This document shows positions 35,411 to 43,010 of a stretch of 64,000 bases of DNA, piece after piece. The notes beneath the pieces are model-generated. The model was not told the DNA's origin. It did not search any database and saw nothing but the letters and a program-made list of their open reading frames with translations. A program made the position numbers and the translations under genes. Numbering within the stretch: position 1 is the stretch's first letter; every line of letters begins with the position of its first letter. The stretch is taken from positions 11,467 to 75,466 of the forward strand of contig DATGWP010000047.1 of NCBI GenBank assembly GCA_035299425.1. Direction: 5' to 3'. The DNA comes from Bog-950 sp035299425. Its GTDB lineage: Bacteria > Bacteroidota > Bacteroidia > Chitinophagales > LD1.

Positions 35411-35486
35411 AATAAACCACCAAACCGGCAAAGTAAAACTTGCCGATTTTGCCAGGGAGTTTGCTGCCGCTTATAATGCCGGGTAA
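35411..35486 (+). pseudogene. Remnant of a second NmrA-like gene (3' end only)
   Basis: The 66 nt at 35421-35486 align without gaps to the 3' end of the NmrA-like gene at 35211-35276, with 9 differences. Eight are synonymous (including TAG to TAA) and one changes V to A, so both copies were under selection when they diverged. Upstream of 35421 homology continues for about 10 nt, with a 2-nt deletion that breaks the frame, then ends at the palindromic element. No start or remaining domain is present. Confidence 0.8.
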
Positions 35487-35494
35487 ACGCGGTA

Positions 35495-35565
35495 AGATTT
35501 GTCAACTTTAAAAAAGTTGACAAATCTATTTTAACCCCGAAATGGTTTCAAACCCTTTCGGGGGT
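35495..35565. repeat. Two adjacent palindromic elements
   Basis: The first is a 15-bp perfect stem (AGATTTGTCAACTTT at 35495-35509 with its complement at 35513-35527). The second runs from about 35534 to 35565 with ACCCCGAAA pairing with TTTCGGGGGT and an inner GGTTT/AAACC. Both are typical AT- or GC-armed intergenic hairpins, and the first may also act as a terminator. Confidence 0.75.
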
Positions 35566-35667
35566 AACCATTGTGGGTGACGGGAAGTACGGATGCTAAT
35601 GGCAGAAACATCAAATTACCGCTATATGCCAATTTACTCCCAACCTTTTCTATATTTGGCTTTCGGT

Positions 35668-36933
35668 ATGGAAATAATCATTCGCGCTGCACGCATAGTT
35701 GATACCGGCTCCCCGTTTAACAACCAGGTAAAGGATATTTTAATCAGTAATGGCAAAATCAAAAAGATTGGTGCCAAACTGCAAAATACCAATAAGGCCC
35801 GCGAGGTAAAGGCCGATAACCTGCACGTATCGCTGGGCTGGGTAGATCTCAACACCTTTTTAGCCGACCCCGGTTACGAACACAAAGAAACTATAGAGAG
35901 CGGCTGTGCCGCAGCTGCTTTTGGTGGCTTTACGCACATATGCTGTATGCCCAACACGCAGCCTATTATACAAACTAAGTCGCAGGTGGAGTACATACTG
36001 CGTAAGGCAGAGGCCGAAATAGTGAACGTGCACCCGCTGGGCGCCATATCAGAAAAAACCGAAGGAAAGGATTTGGCCGAAATGTACGACATGCACAGCG
36101 CCGGTGCCATTGCCTTTAGCGATGGCATTAAGGCCAGCGCCAATGCCGGCATGGTAGAGCGTGCGCTGCTATATGTAAAAGCTTTTGATGGTTTAATCAT
36201 GAACCACCCCGAGGAGAAAAGCCTTTCGAAAAACGGTGCTATGCACGAAGGGCTTACCAGCACAAAATTAGGCTTGCCCGGGGCACCCGCACTGGCCGAA
36301 GAAGTATCGGTAAACCGCGATATATATATACTGGAATACACCGGTAGCAAACTGCACTTATTGGATATATCGCTTAAAAGAAGCGTGGATATGATACGCC
36401 AGGCCAAGAAAAAAGGGCTGCGTTTATCTTCATCGGTAAATGCTTACAACTTATTGCTGGAAGAAACCGCCGTGGGCAACTACAACACCAATTACAAAGT
36501 TAACCCGCACCTGCGTAGCAAAGAGGATATCAATGCACTGGTAAAAGGTATTGCCGATGGCACTATAGATACTATTACCAGCGCCCACCAACCGCACGAT
36601 GAAGAATGCAAAAAGCTGGAATTTGATAAGGCGGATTTTGGAATGATTGGATTGGAAACCTGCTTTGCTGCAGCTAACACAGCGCTTACCGGCAAGGTAG
36701 AATTGCAAACTATTGTGAATACGCTGGCCAATAACCCGCGCCGTATACTTGGGCTTGAAAATAAAATAGAAGAGGGGGCGTTGGCAGATCTTACGTTGTT
36801 TAACCCGGATTTAGAATGGACATTTGAGGCCGGGGATATAAAATCGAAATCGAAGAACACACCTTTTGCAGGCTCAGCTTTTTTGGGCAAGGCATTAGGT
36901 GTAATTAATAAAGGTAAAATTCAACTCAATTGA
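35668..36933 (+). CDS. Dihydroorotase-like protein lacking metal ligands
   Basis: A 421-residue amidohydrolase-fold protein aligned with dihydroorotases, the third enzyme of pyrimidine synthesis. The expected HxH (in DxHxHxR) is replaced in VDLNTFLADPGYEHKE. The usual HxxHVS reads LHLLDIS, PHHL reads NAYNLLL, and the catalytic Asp of TDHAPH is missing in TSAHQPHDEE. One His (MNHPEE) and MPNTQP remain. The ATG at 35668, 10 bp after TATATTTG, is preferred to upstream starts. It may be a non-catalytic PyrC-prime-like partner of aspartate carbamoyltransferase, or have a new role; catalysis as a standard dihydroorotase is unlikely. Confidence 0.85.
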   Translation: MEIIIRAARIVDTGSPFNNQVKDILISNGKIKKIGAKLQNTNKAREVKADNLHVSLGWVDLNTFLADPGYEHKETIESGCAAAAFGGFTHICCMPNTQPIIQTKSQVEYILRKAEAEIVNVHPLGAISEKTEGKDLAEMYDMHSAGAIAFSDGIKASANAGMVERALLYVKAFDGLIMNHPEEKSLSKNGAMHEGLTSTKLGLPGAPALAEEVSVNRDIYILEYTGSKLHLLDISLKRSVDMIRQAKKKGLRLSSSVNAYNLLLEETAVGNYNTNYKVNPHLRSKEDINALVKGIADGTIDTITSAHQPHDEECKKLEFDKADFGMIGLETCFAAANTALTGKVELQTIVNTLANNPRRILGLENKIEEGALADLTLFNPDLEWTFEAGDIKSKSKNTPFAGSAFLGKALGVINKGKIQLN

Positions 36934-37538
36934 GCAGCGATACTACAAACCAGCACACCGGTGGAATAGAGCAACCGGTAATTAACCCCGACCGCAACCT
37001 GCCTATACGCTATGGTGTTATTGGGGGCATGATTATGTGCCTTATAAGTATACTAAGCTATCTCTTCTACAGGCAGCTTTTCGGCTCTATGATGTCGCAG
37101 GCTATGTTTGGTTTTTTGTTTATTGCCATCATGATTTTTATACCGGTATGGGGTACGGTTAGTTATAAGCGCGCCATGGGTGGGCTTTCGTTCACACAGG
37201 CACTTAGCGCCTGCATGGTTATCATTTTTATTACCCTGGTATTTAGCAGTGTTATCTCGTATGTTATCCCCAACTTTCTCGATACCGAATACCCGCAGCA
37301 ATTGTATGATTTGATGCGCACCAACATGGAAAACACCATGGAAAAATACAACGCTACCGACGAAGACACCGAAAAGGCATTGGAGCGCATTTCGTTAGAG
37401 CAGTTTACCCCTACCATTACATCTACAATCAAGTCTATGGGCGTTAATTTGGGCCTGGGATTTATTTTAAGTTTAATTGTTGCTTTATTCGTTAGTCGTA
37501 ATTCTAAAAAAGAGCCCACTGTAAATACAGAACCTTAA
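36930..37538 (+). CDS. DUF4199 membrane protein
   Basis: A 202-residue membrane protein of the Bacteroidota-specific DUF4199 family. Four TM segments are seen (from about residues 28, 55, 90 and 173), with a helical soluble loop (about 115-165, MRTNMENTMEKYNA) between the third and fourth. The only start before the first TM segment is TTG at 36930, overlapping the stop of the upstream gene (TTGA), so translation is coupled. Its stop overlaps the ATG of the glycosyltransferase by 1 nt. DUF4199 genes often sit beside GT2 genes, as here; the function is unknown. Confidence 0.88.
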   Translation: MSSDTTNQHTGGIEQPVINPDRNLPIRYGVIGGMIMCLISILSYLFYRQLFGSMMSQAMFGFLFIAIMIFIPVWGTVSYKRAMGGLSFTQALSACMVIIFITLVFSSVISYVIPNFLDTEYPQQLYDLMRTNMENTMEKYNATDEDTEKALERISLEQFTPTITSTIKSMGVNLGLGFILSLIVALFVSRNSKKEPTVNTEP

Positions 37539-38476
37539 TGCAAATTTCAGTAGTCATACCATTATTTAATGAGGAGGAATCGCTGCCCGAGTTGGCTGCC
37601 TGGATAGAGCGCGTAATGAAAGCCAACAACTTCACTTACGAGGTGCTGATGATAGATGATGGCAGCAAGGATAAAAGCTGGAAGGTGATAGAGCAGCTAT
37701 CGCAGCAAAACCCCAACATAAAAGGTATTAAGTTTAAAAAGAACTACGGCAAAAGTGCCGGCTTACAAGTGGGTTTCAGCCATGCGCAGGGCGATGTGGT
37801 AATTACTATGGATGCCGACCTTCAGGATTCGCCCGACGAAATACCTGAATTATACCGCATGATTGTAGAAGATGATTTTGATTTGGTAAGCGGTTGGAAA
37901 GCAAAACGTTACGACCCAATCAGCAAAACCATACCCACTAAAATATATAACGGCGCCACCCGCTTTATGACTGGCATACAACTGCACGATATGAATTGCG
38001 GCCTTAAGTCGTATAAAAATGAAGTAGTAAAGAGCGTGGAAGTATACGGCGAAATGCATCGCTACATACCGGTACTGGCCAAAAAAGCCGGCTACGGAAA
38101 TATAGGAGAGAAGGTAGTGGTACACCAGGCACGCAAATATGGCACTACTAAGTTTGGTATGGAGCGTTTTCTGTATGGTTTCCTCGATTTGCTGTCTGTA
38201 ACATTTATGACGCGGTTTGCCAACCGCCCTATGCATATTTTTGGTGGCCTGGGTGTGCTTAGCTTTTTCCTTGGCTTCTGTATCACACTATTGCTTACTA
38301 TACAAAAGTTTGTGTTTATGCAGTTTCACATGACCGACCGGCCTTTGTTTTACTTAGGTCTTGTGTTTTTGGTAATAGGCACACAGTTATTTGTAGCGGG
38401 TTTTCTCGGCGAATTAATTTCTCGCAAGGCCGCCGATAGAAACCAATACGATATTGCCCGCAGGGTAAACTTATAA
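37538..38476 (+). CDS. GT2 polyprenyl-phosphate sugar transferase
   Basis: A 312-residue DPM1/GtrB-like glycosyltransferase. The GT-A core shows VVIPLFNEEESLPEL, MIDDGSKDKS, VITMDADLQDSPDEIP (DxD) and a QARKYGTTKFG segment. Two TM helices close the protein (about 240-262 and 273-295). Such enzymes transfer a nucleotide sugar to a polyprenyl phosphate at the inner membrane, feeding glycan or lipid-A modification. It is translationally coupled to the DUF4199 gene and 15 bp upstream of the GT4 gene. Confidence 0.9.
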   Translation: MQISVVIPLFNEEESLPELAAWIERVMKANNFTYEVLMIDDGSKDKSWKVIEQLSQQNPNIKGIKFKKNYGKSAGLQVGFSHAQGDVVITMDADLQDSPDEIPELYRMIVEDDFDLVSGWKAKRYDPISKTIPTKIYNGATRFMTGIQLHDMNCGLKSYKNEVVKSVEVYGEMHRYIPVLAKKAGYGNIGEKVVVHQARKYGTTKFGMERFLYGFLDLLSVTFMTRFANRPMHIFGGLGVLSFFLGFCITLLLTIQKFVFMQFHMTDRPLFYLGLVFLVIGTQLFVAGFLGELISRKAADRNQYDIARRVNL

Positions 38477-38491
38477 TCTCACCGGTTAAAT

Positions 38492-39625
38492 ATGAAAGTT
38501 GTTATCCTCGGTTCGGCGCATCCCCTTCGTGGTGGACTTGCTTCATACAACGAGCGGTTGGCCCGTGAGTATATGCGGCAGGGGCACAGCGTGCAGATAT
38601 TTACTTTTAGTTTGCAGTATCCCGATTTTCTTTTCCCCGGCACTACACAATACAGCGACCAACCGGCTCCTGATGATTTGTTTATACACGTAAAGGTTAA
38701 TGCCGTTAACCCATTTAATTGGTATAAGGTAGGCAAAGAGATTGCAGCCCTGAATGCCGATTTGATGATTGTAAAATTCTGGTTGCCGTTTATGGCACCC
38801 TGCCTGGGCAAGATTTCGCGCATAGTAAAAGGCAACGGCAAAACAAAAGTCATCTCTATTCTCGACAACATCATTCCGCACGAAAAGCGCATAGGCGATT
38901 TTCTATTGGCTAAATACTTTGCCAATAGTGTAGATGGTTTTATAGCCATGAGCGATTCGGTGCTAACTGATTTGAACAAGTTTGATACGAAAAAGCCAAG
39001 GGCCTTTTCGCCGCATCCCTTATTCGATAATTTTGGCGCGGCTATAACCAAAGCAGAAGCGTACGAAAAACTTGGGCTGGCTATCAACGAAGAATACATT
39101 TTGTTTTTTGGTTTCATCCGCGATTACAAAGGCCTTGATTTATTACTGCAGGCCATGGCCGATGAACGGGTGCGCAACCTAAACATGAAGTTGATAGTAG
39201 CCGGTGAGTTTTATACCGACTCTAAGCCTTATGCCGATATGATACAAGAGCTGGGCATACGCGATCAGCTGATTTTAAAAACCGATTTTATACCCGACAA
39301 TGAAGTGCGCAATTATTTCTGCGCCGCCGATATGGTTGTGCAGCCTTACAAGCACGCCACCCAAAGCGGTGTTACGCAAATATGCTATCACTTCGATAGG
39401 CCTATGCTGGTAACCAATGTAGGCGGCCTGCCCGAGATTGTGCCGCATGGCAAAGTAGGTTATGTAGTAGAGCCAAACCCAACCGCCATTGCCGACGCGC
39501 TGGTAGATTTTTACGGCAACCACCAGGAGTTTAAAATGCGCGACAACATTAAGCTGGAGAAGAAGAAATATGCCTGGAGCGAAATGCTTAATAGAATTTC
39601 TGAGGTAATGAATAAAATAGGGTAG
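38492..39625 (+). CDS. GT4 family glycosyltransferase
   Basis: A 377-residue GT-B enzyme of family 4. N-terminal VVILGSAHPLRGGLASYNERLA is a typical acceptor-side opening. The C-terminal donor-binding half starts ILFFGFIRDYKGLDLLL and has PYKHATQSGVTQICYHFDRP and TNVGGLPEIV, the GT4 E-x7-E/GG region. No signal or TM segment is seen. Neighbouring GDP-heptose genes suggest it adds a heptose or other sugar to a surface glycan; the donor is not shown by sequence. Confidence 0.88.
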   Translation: MKVVILGSAHPLRGGLASYNERLAREYMRQGHSVQIFTFSLQYPDFLFPGTTQYSDQPAPDDLFIHVKVNAVNPFNWYKVGKEIAALNADLMIVKFWLPFMAPCLGKISRIVKGNGKTKVISILDNIIPHEKRIGDFLLAKYFANSVDGFIAMSDSVLTDLNKFDTKKPRAFSPHPLFDNFGAAITKAEAYEKLGLAINEEYILFFGFIRDYKGLDLLLQAMADERVRNLNMKLIVAGEFYTDSKPYADMIQELGIRDQLILKTDFIPDNEVRNYFCAADMVVQPYKHATQSGVTQICYHFDRPMLVTNVGGLPEIVPHGKVGYVVEPNPTAIADALVDFYGNHQEFKMRDNIKLEKKKYAWSEMLNRISEVMNKIG

Positions 39626-39692
39626 GAGTTTTTCTATCAGTTTAAATAGGGATAATCAGCGTTCCATTGTATTAGTTTTTTAATTTTCGACC

Positions 39693-40715
39693 ATGATTTA
39701 TAGAAGTAAAGCGCCTTTGCGTTTAGGTTTGGCCGGTGGAGGAACAGACGTATCCCCGTATTCTGATTTGTATGGCGGTGCCATATTAAATATTACCATA
39801 GGCATGTATGCTTATGCTACATTGAAACCACTAACCGGGAAAAAGATAATTATACATGCAGTAGACCGCAACGAGCGCATCGTACTGGATGCTAAAAGAC
39901 AACTGGCCTTTAACGGCAAACTAGATTTAGCCAAAGGTGTATATAACCGTGTAGTGCGCGATTTTGTAAAAAAGCCTTTCGCTTTTGAGCTTACTACGTT
40001 TGTAGATGCGCCTCCCGGCTCAGGCTTAGGCTCTTCATCCACTTTGGTAGTAGCCATATTAGGGGCCTTTGTAGAGTGGCTTAAGCTGCCGCTGGGTGAA
40101 TACGACATAGCCCACCTGGCCTACCAGATAGAACGCGAAGACCTGAAAATGCAGGGTGGCCGGCAAGACCAATACGCGGCTACCTTTGGCGGTGTAAACT
40201 ATATGGAGTTTTACGCCAACGATAAAGTAATTGTAAACCCTTTGCGGGTAAAAGATAAATGGCTGCACGAACTGGAGAACAACCTCATACTTTTCTTTAC
40301 CGAAACATCCAGGTTATCTTCAGAGATTATTGCCAGGCAGTCGGATAATGTGACCAAGAAGAAGACAAAATCTATTGATGCCATGCACAGCCTGAAAGAG
40401 CAAAGCGTGCGCATGAAAGAATCGCTGCTAAAGGGCGATATAGATGGCATAGGCAAAATACTTCACTACGGTTGGGAGCATAAAAAAGCCATGGCCGAGG
40501 GCATCAGCAATCCGCAGATAGAAAAAATATACAACGCCGCCTTAAAGGCGGGCGCTACCGGTGGCAAAATATCGGGTGCCGGTGGTGGTGGGTTTATGAT
40601 ATTCTATGCGCCGTATAATGCCAAATTCGGGGTGATAGAAGCCCTGAACAAGCTTGGCGGACGCGTTATGCGCTACAACTTTACCGAGCACGGGCTTACT
40701 ACCTGGACGATATAA
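39693..40715 (+). CDS. hddA: D-glycero-alpha-D-manno-heptose 7-phosphate kinase
   Basis: A 340-residue GHMP kinase. PLRLGLAGGGTDVSPYSDLY opens the protein, the ATP loop is PPGSGLGSSSTLVVAI, and GGRQDQYAATFGGVNYM and KISGAGGGGFMIF complete the GHMP signatures. It resembles HddA, which phosphorylates D-glycero-D-manno-heptose 7-phosphate at C1 to the alpha-1,7-bisphosphate. The neighbours gmhA, hddC and gmhB supply the other steps of GDP-heptose synthesis, which supports the specific name. Confidence 0.88.
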   Translation: MIYRSKAPLRLGLAGGGTDVSPYSDLYGGAILNITIGMYAYATLKPLTGKKIIIHAVDRNERIVLDAKRQLAFNGKLDLAKGVYNRVVRDFVKKPFAFELTTFVDAPPGSGLGSSSTLVVAILGAFVEWLKLPLGEYDIAHLAYQIEREDLKMQGGRQDQYAATFGGVNYMEFYANDKVIVNPLRVKDKWLHELENNLILFFTETSRLSSEIIARQSDNVTKKKTKSIDAMHSLKEQSVRMKESLLKGDIDGIGKILHYGWEHKKAMAEGISNPQIEKIYNAALKAGATGGKISGAGGGGFMIFYAPYNAKFGVIEALNKLGGRVMRYNFTEHGLTTWTI

Positions 40716-40819
40716 GTGTTCCATCGCTAGCGCAGTCGAAGAGTCAACTAGTCACTTTTTTTTATTGTGGGCTTATAAATCTCATGGTTTAGGGTGCTCG
40801 TTTTGCTTATTTTCGCGCT

Positions 40820-41401
40820 ATGAGCAAAATAAAATCCATTATCTCATCATCTATCGAAGTAAAGACTAAGATACTACACGATGAGTTTTTTATAAAGCGT
40901 ATTGAAGAAGTATCGAAATTAATTTCAGATGCGTTTGAAAACGGGCACCGCTTATACTTATGCGGTAACGGTGGCAGCGCTGCCGATGCACAACACCTGG
41001 CAGCTGAGTTTACCGGCCGCTTTTACAGCGACCGCGAACCGTTGCCGGCAGAAGCGTTGCATGTAAATACATCTTTTCTTACCGCTGTGGCTAACGACTA
41101 CAGCTACGACCAAATATACGAGCGCGCCATTAAAGCGCATGGCCGCAAGGGCGATGTGTTGGTGGGCCTCTCTACCTCGGGTAACTCCAGGAATGTGATA
41201 CTGGCGCAGGTAGAGGCCAAGAGCCGAGGCATGCACGTAATATCATTTACCGGCGAGGGCGGCGGCAAAATGAAAGATAGCTGCGATTACCTGTTCAATG
41301 TACCCAGCAACGATACCCCGCGCATACAGGAGAGCCATATACTGGTAGGGCATATTATTTGCCAGCTGGTAGAGGAAACACTTTTCGGAAACGGTAAATA
41401 G
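40820..41401 (+). CDS. gmhA: Phosphoheptose isomerase GmhA
   Basis: A 193-residue SIS-domain isomerase that turns sedoheptulose 7-phosphate into D-glycero-D-manno-heptose 7-phosphate. The motifs YLCGNGGSAADAQHLAAEF and VGLSTSGNSRNVI are the family's sugar-phosphate site, and EFTGRF plus QESHILVGH hold its zinc ligands (Glu, His, Gln positions). It is the first step of the heptose route, 14 bp upstream of hddC. Confidence 0.94.
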   Translation: MSKIKSIISSSIEVKTKILHDEFFIKRIEEVSKLISDAFENGHRLYLCGNGGSAADAQHLAAEFTGRFYSDREPLPAEALHVNTSFLTAVANDYSYDQIYERAIKAHGRKGDVLVGLSTSGNSRNVILAQVEAKSRGMHVISFTGEGGGKMKDSCDYLFNVPSNDTPRIQESHILVGHIICQLVEETLFGNGK

Positions 41402-41415
41402 CAGAAGCGAAAGTG

Positions 41416-42120
41416 ATGGCACAACAGAATGCTCCGGCTATTGTTCTTGCAGGTGGTTTAGGCACACGCCTGCGCGGTGTAATTAACGACTTACCCAAGC
41501 CTATGGCTATGATAAGCGGTAAGCCATTTCTCCATTTTGTGTTTCAGTATTTAACCCGGCAAAACATTTCTAAAGCTATTCTTTCGGTAGGGTATAAAGC
41601 TAATGTAATAGAAGCCTACTTTGGTGATAAATACCTGGATGTAGAAATTGTGTATTGCCGTGAAGAGGAACCGCTGGGCACCGGTGGCGGATTAAAAAAA
41701 GCATTTGAGTACACACAGGGCGAAGCCTTTGTTTTAAACGGCGATACTTTTTTTGATATTGATTTGGCAGCACTGGCACAGTTTCATACAGAAACTAAAG
41801 CGGACATTACACTGGCGCTGAAGCAAATGGAAAACTTTGATCGCTACGGCACTGTAGAAATGCTGGGCGACCGCATAGCCAAATTTGAAGAGAAGAAGCC
41901 GGTAGCCGAAGGATTGATAAATGGCGGCGTGTATTATTTCCATAAAGAAATACTGGATAGGGTAGCAGAACAAAAGTTTTCTTTCGAAAAAGAAGTGCTG
42001 GAGAAATACGTAACGGTGCGTCAGATAAAGGGTAAAGTGTTTAAGAATTACTTTATCGATATAGGCATACCCGAAGATTACACCAAAGCCCAGATTGATT
42101 TTATTAAGTTGTTTGAGTAA
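41416..42120 (+). CDS. hddC: D-glycero-alpha-D-manno-heptose 1-phosphate guanylyltransferase
   Basis: A 234-residue sugar nucleotidyltransferase. The signature IVLAGGLGTRLRGVINDLPK is followed by KPMAMISGKPFL, EEPLGTGGGLKKAF, VLNGDTFFDID (metal Asp) and a C-terminal IDIGIPEDYTKAQ. In this gene set it is best read as HddC, which makes GDP-D-glycero-alpha-D-manno-heptose. Specificity for GTP rather than another NTP is inferred from neighbours. The ATG at 41416 is preferred to the GTG at 41413. Confidence 0.87.
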   Translation: MAQQNAPAIVLAGGLGTRLRGVINDLPKPMAMISGKPFLHFVFQYLTRQNISKAILSVGYKANVIEAYFGDKYLDVEIVYCREEEPLGTGGGLKKAFEYTQGEAFVLNGDTFFDIDLAALAQFHTETKADITLALKQMENFDRYGTVEMLGDRIAKFEEKKPVAEGLINGGVYYFHKEILDRVAEQKFSFEKEVLEKYVTVRQIKGKVFKNYFIDIGIPEDYTKAQIDFIKLFE

Positions 42121-42132
42121 TAAAGCAAAAGA

Positions 42133-42270
42133 GCGTCATTGCGAGGAGGCGCTCTGGCCGACGAAGCAATCCCACAGCTACAGGAGACACGTTTAGCTTC
42201 TCGTAACGGTTATAGTAAGGGGATTGCTTCGTCATCCCGACCAAAGCGTCGTGATTTCTCGCAATGACGC
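42133..42270. mobile_element. Nested inverted-repeat element (MITE-like)
   Basis: A 138-bp element. Outer arms GCGTCATTGCGAG (42133-42145) and CTCGCAATGACGC (42258-42270) are perfect complements, and inner arms GACGAAGCAATCCC (42160-42173) and GGGATTGCTTCGTC (42220-42233) are perfect over 14 bp. It codes for nothing, separates hddC from gmhB, and produces a false N-terminal extension on the gmhB frame. TCATTGCGAG-type repeats are scattered in many bacterial genomes; mobility by a trans-acting transposase is possible but not shown. Confidence 0.82.
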
Positions 42271-42283
42271 ACCTGATATCACT

Positions 42284-42850
42284 ATGAATCTTAACGAACT
42301 ACCCATAGATAAAACCTGGACGCTGTTTCTTGATAGAGATGGCGTTATAAACCTGCACTACCCCAACGACTATGTAAAAACCTGGGATGAGTTTTATTTT
42401 TTAGAAGGGACGCTGGATGCACTCAAAAGTTTAAGCGAAGTATTTAAACGCATATTGGTAGTAACCAATCAGCAGGGGGTGGGCAAAGCGCTGATGAGCA
42501 AAGACGACCTGCAGTTTATTCATGATGAGATGCTGCGCGAGGTGCGCAAATACGGCGGCAGGCTACACGCCATATACGCCGCCACTGAATTGGTAGCTAA
42601 CGATACACAACAAATGCGCAAGCCCGGAATAGGCATGGCGCTAAAGGCCAAAAAGGATTTTGTAGATATCGATTTTGCAAAATCTATTATGGTGGGCGAC
42701 TCTATTACCGATATGCAGTTTGGTAAAAATGCGGGAATGATAACCGTGTTTATTGGCGACCCGGCGAAGGTGAAAGAAACAGATACGCAGTATGTGGACC
42801 ACTATTGCGATTCGCTGTTGCACTTTGCCAGCCTTATTTCAGCCAAATAA
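42284..42850 (+). CDS. gmhB: Heptose 1,7-bisphosphate phosphatase GmhB, zinc-less
   Basis: A 188-residue HAD-superfamily phosphatase. FLDRDGVIN supplies the nucleophile Asp and acid/base Asp, VVTNQQGVGKAL is the substrate-specificity motif of the GmhB/HisB-N group, RKPGIGMALKAK contains the catalytic Lys, and MVGDSITDM the metal Asp. The usual GmhB zinc knuckle (Cys/His cluster before RKP) is absent: the segment reads YAATELVANDTQQM. The ATG at 42284 follows the inverted-repeat element; an apparent longer frame from 42224 is inside the element. It dephosphorylates the C7 position in the GDP-heptose route. Confidence 0.88.
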   Translation: MNLNELPIDKTWTLFLDRDGVINLHYPNDYVKTWDEFYFLEGTLDALKSLSEVFKRILVVTNQQGVGKALMSKDDLQFIHDEMLREVRKYGGRLHAIYAATELVANDTQQMRKPGIGMALKAKKDFVDIDFAKSIMVGDSITDMQFGKNAGMITVFIGDPAKVKETDTQYVDHYCDSLLHFASLISAK

Positions 42851-43010
42851 TGACCAATTTGAATTTTACCTAAAACCGGTAAAGAGTTAATGGTATGGTG
42901 GACACCTAATTCAATCCATGTCAGGGACACCCTTCAGTCATAATGCTCTGACAATTAAATAGATACAAATGGGCATGGGGGACACTTTTTCAAAATGCCC
43001 TGTTTTGGGA

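Noticed and set aside
42224..42283. Upstream extension of gmhB
   Set aside because: These codons lie in the inverted-repeat element; the first residues typical of the family start at 42284.
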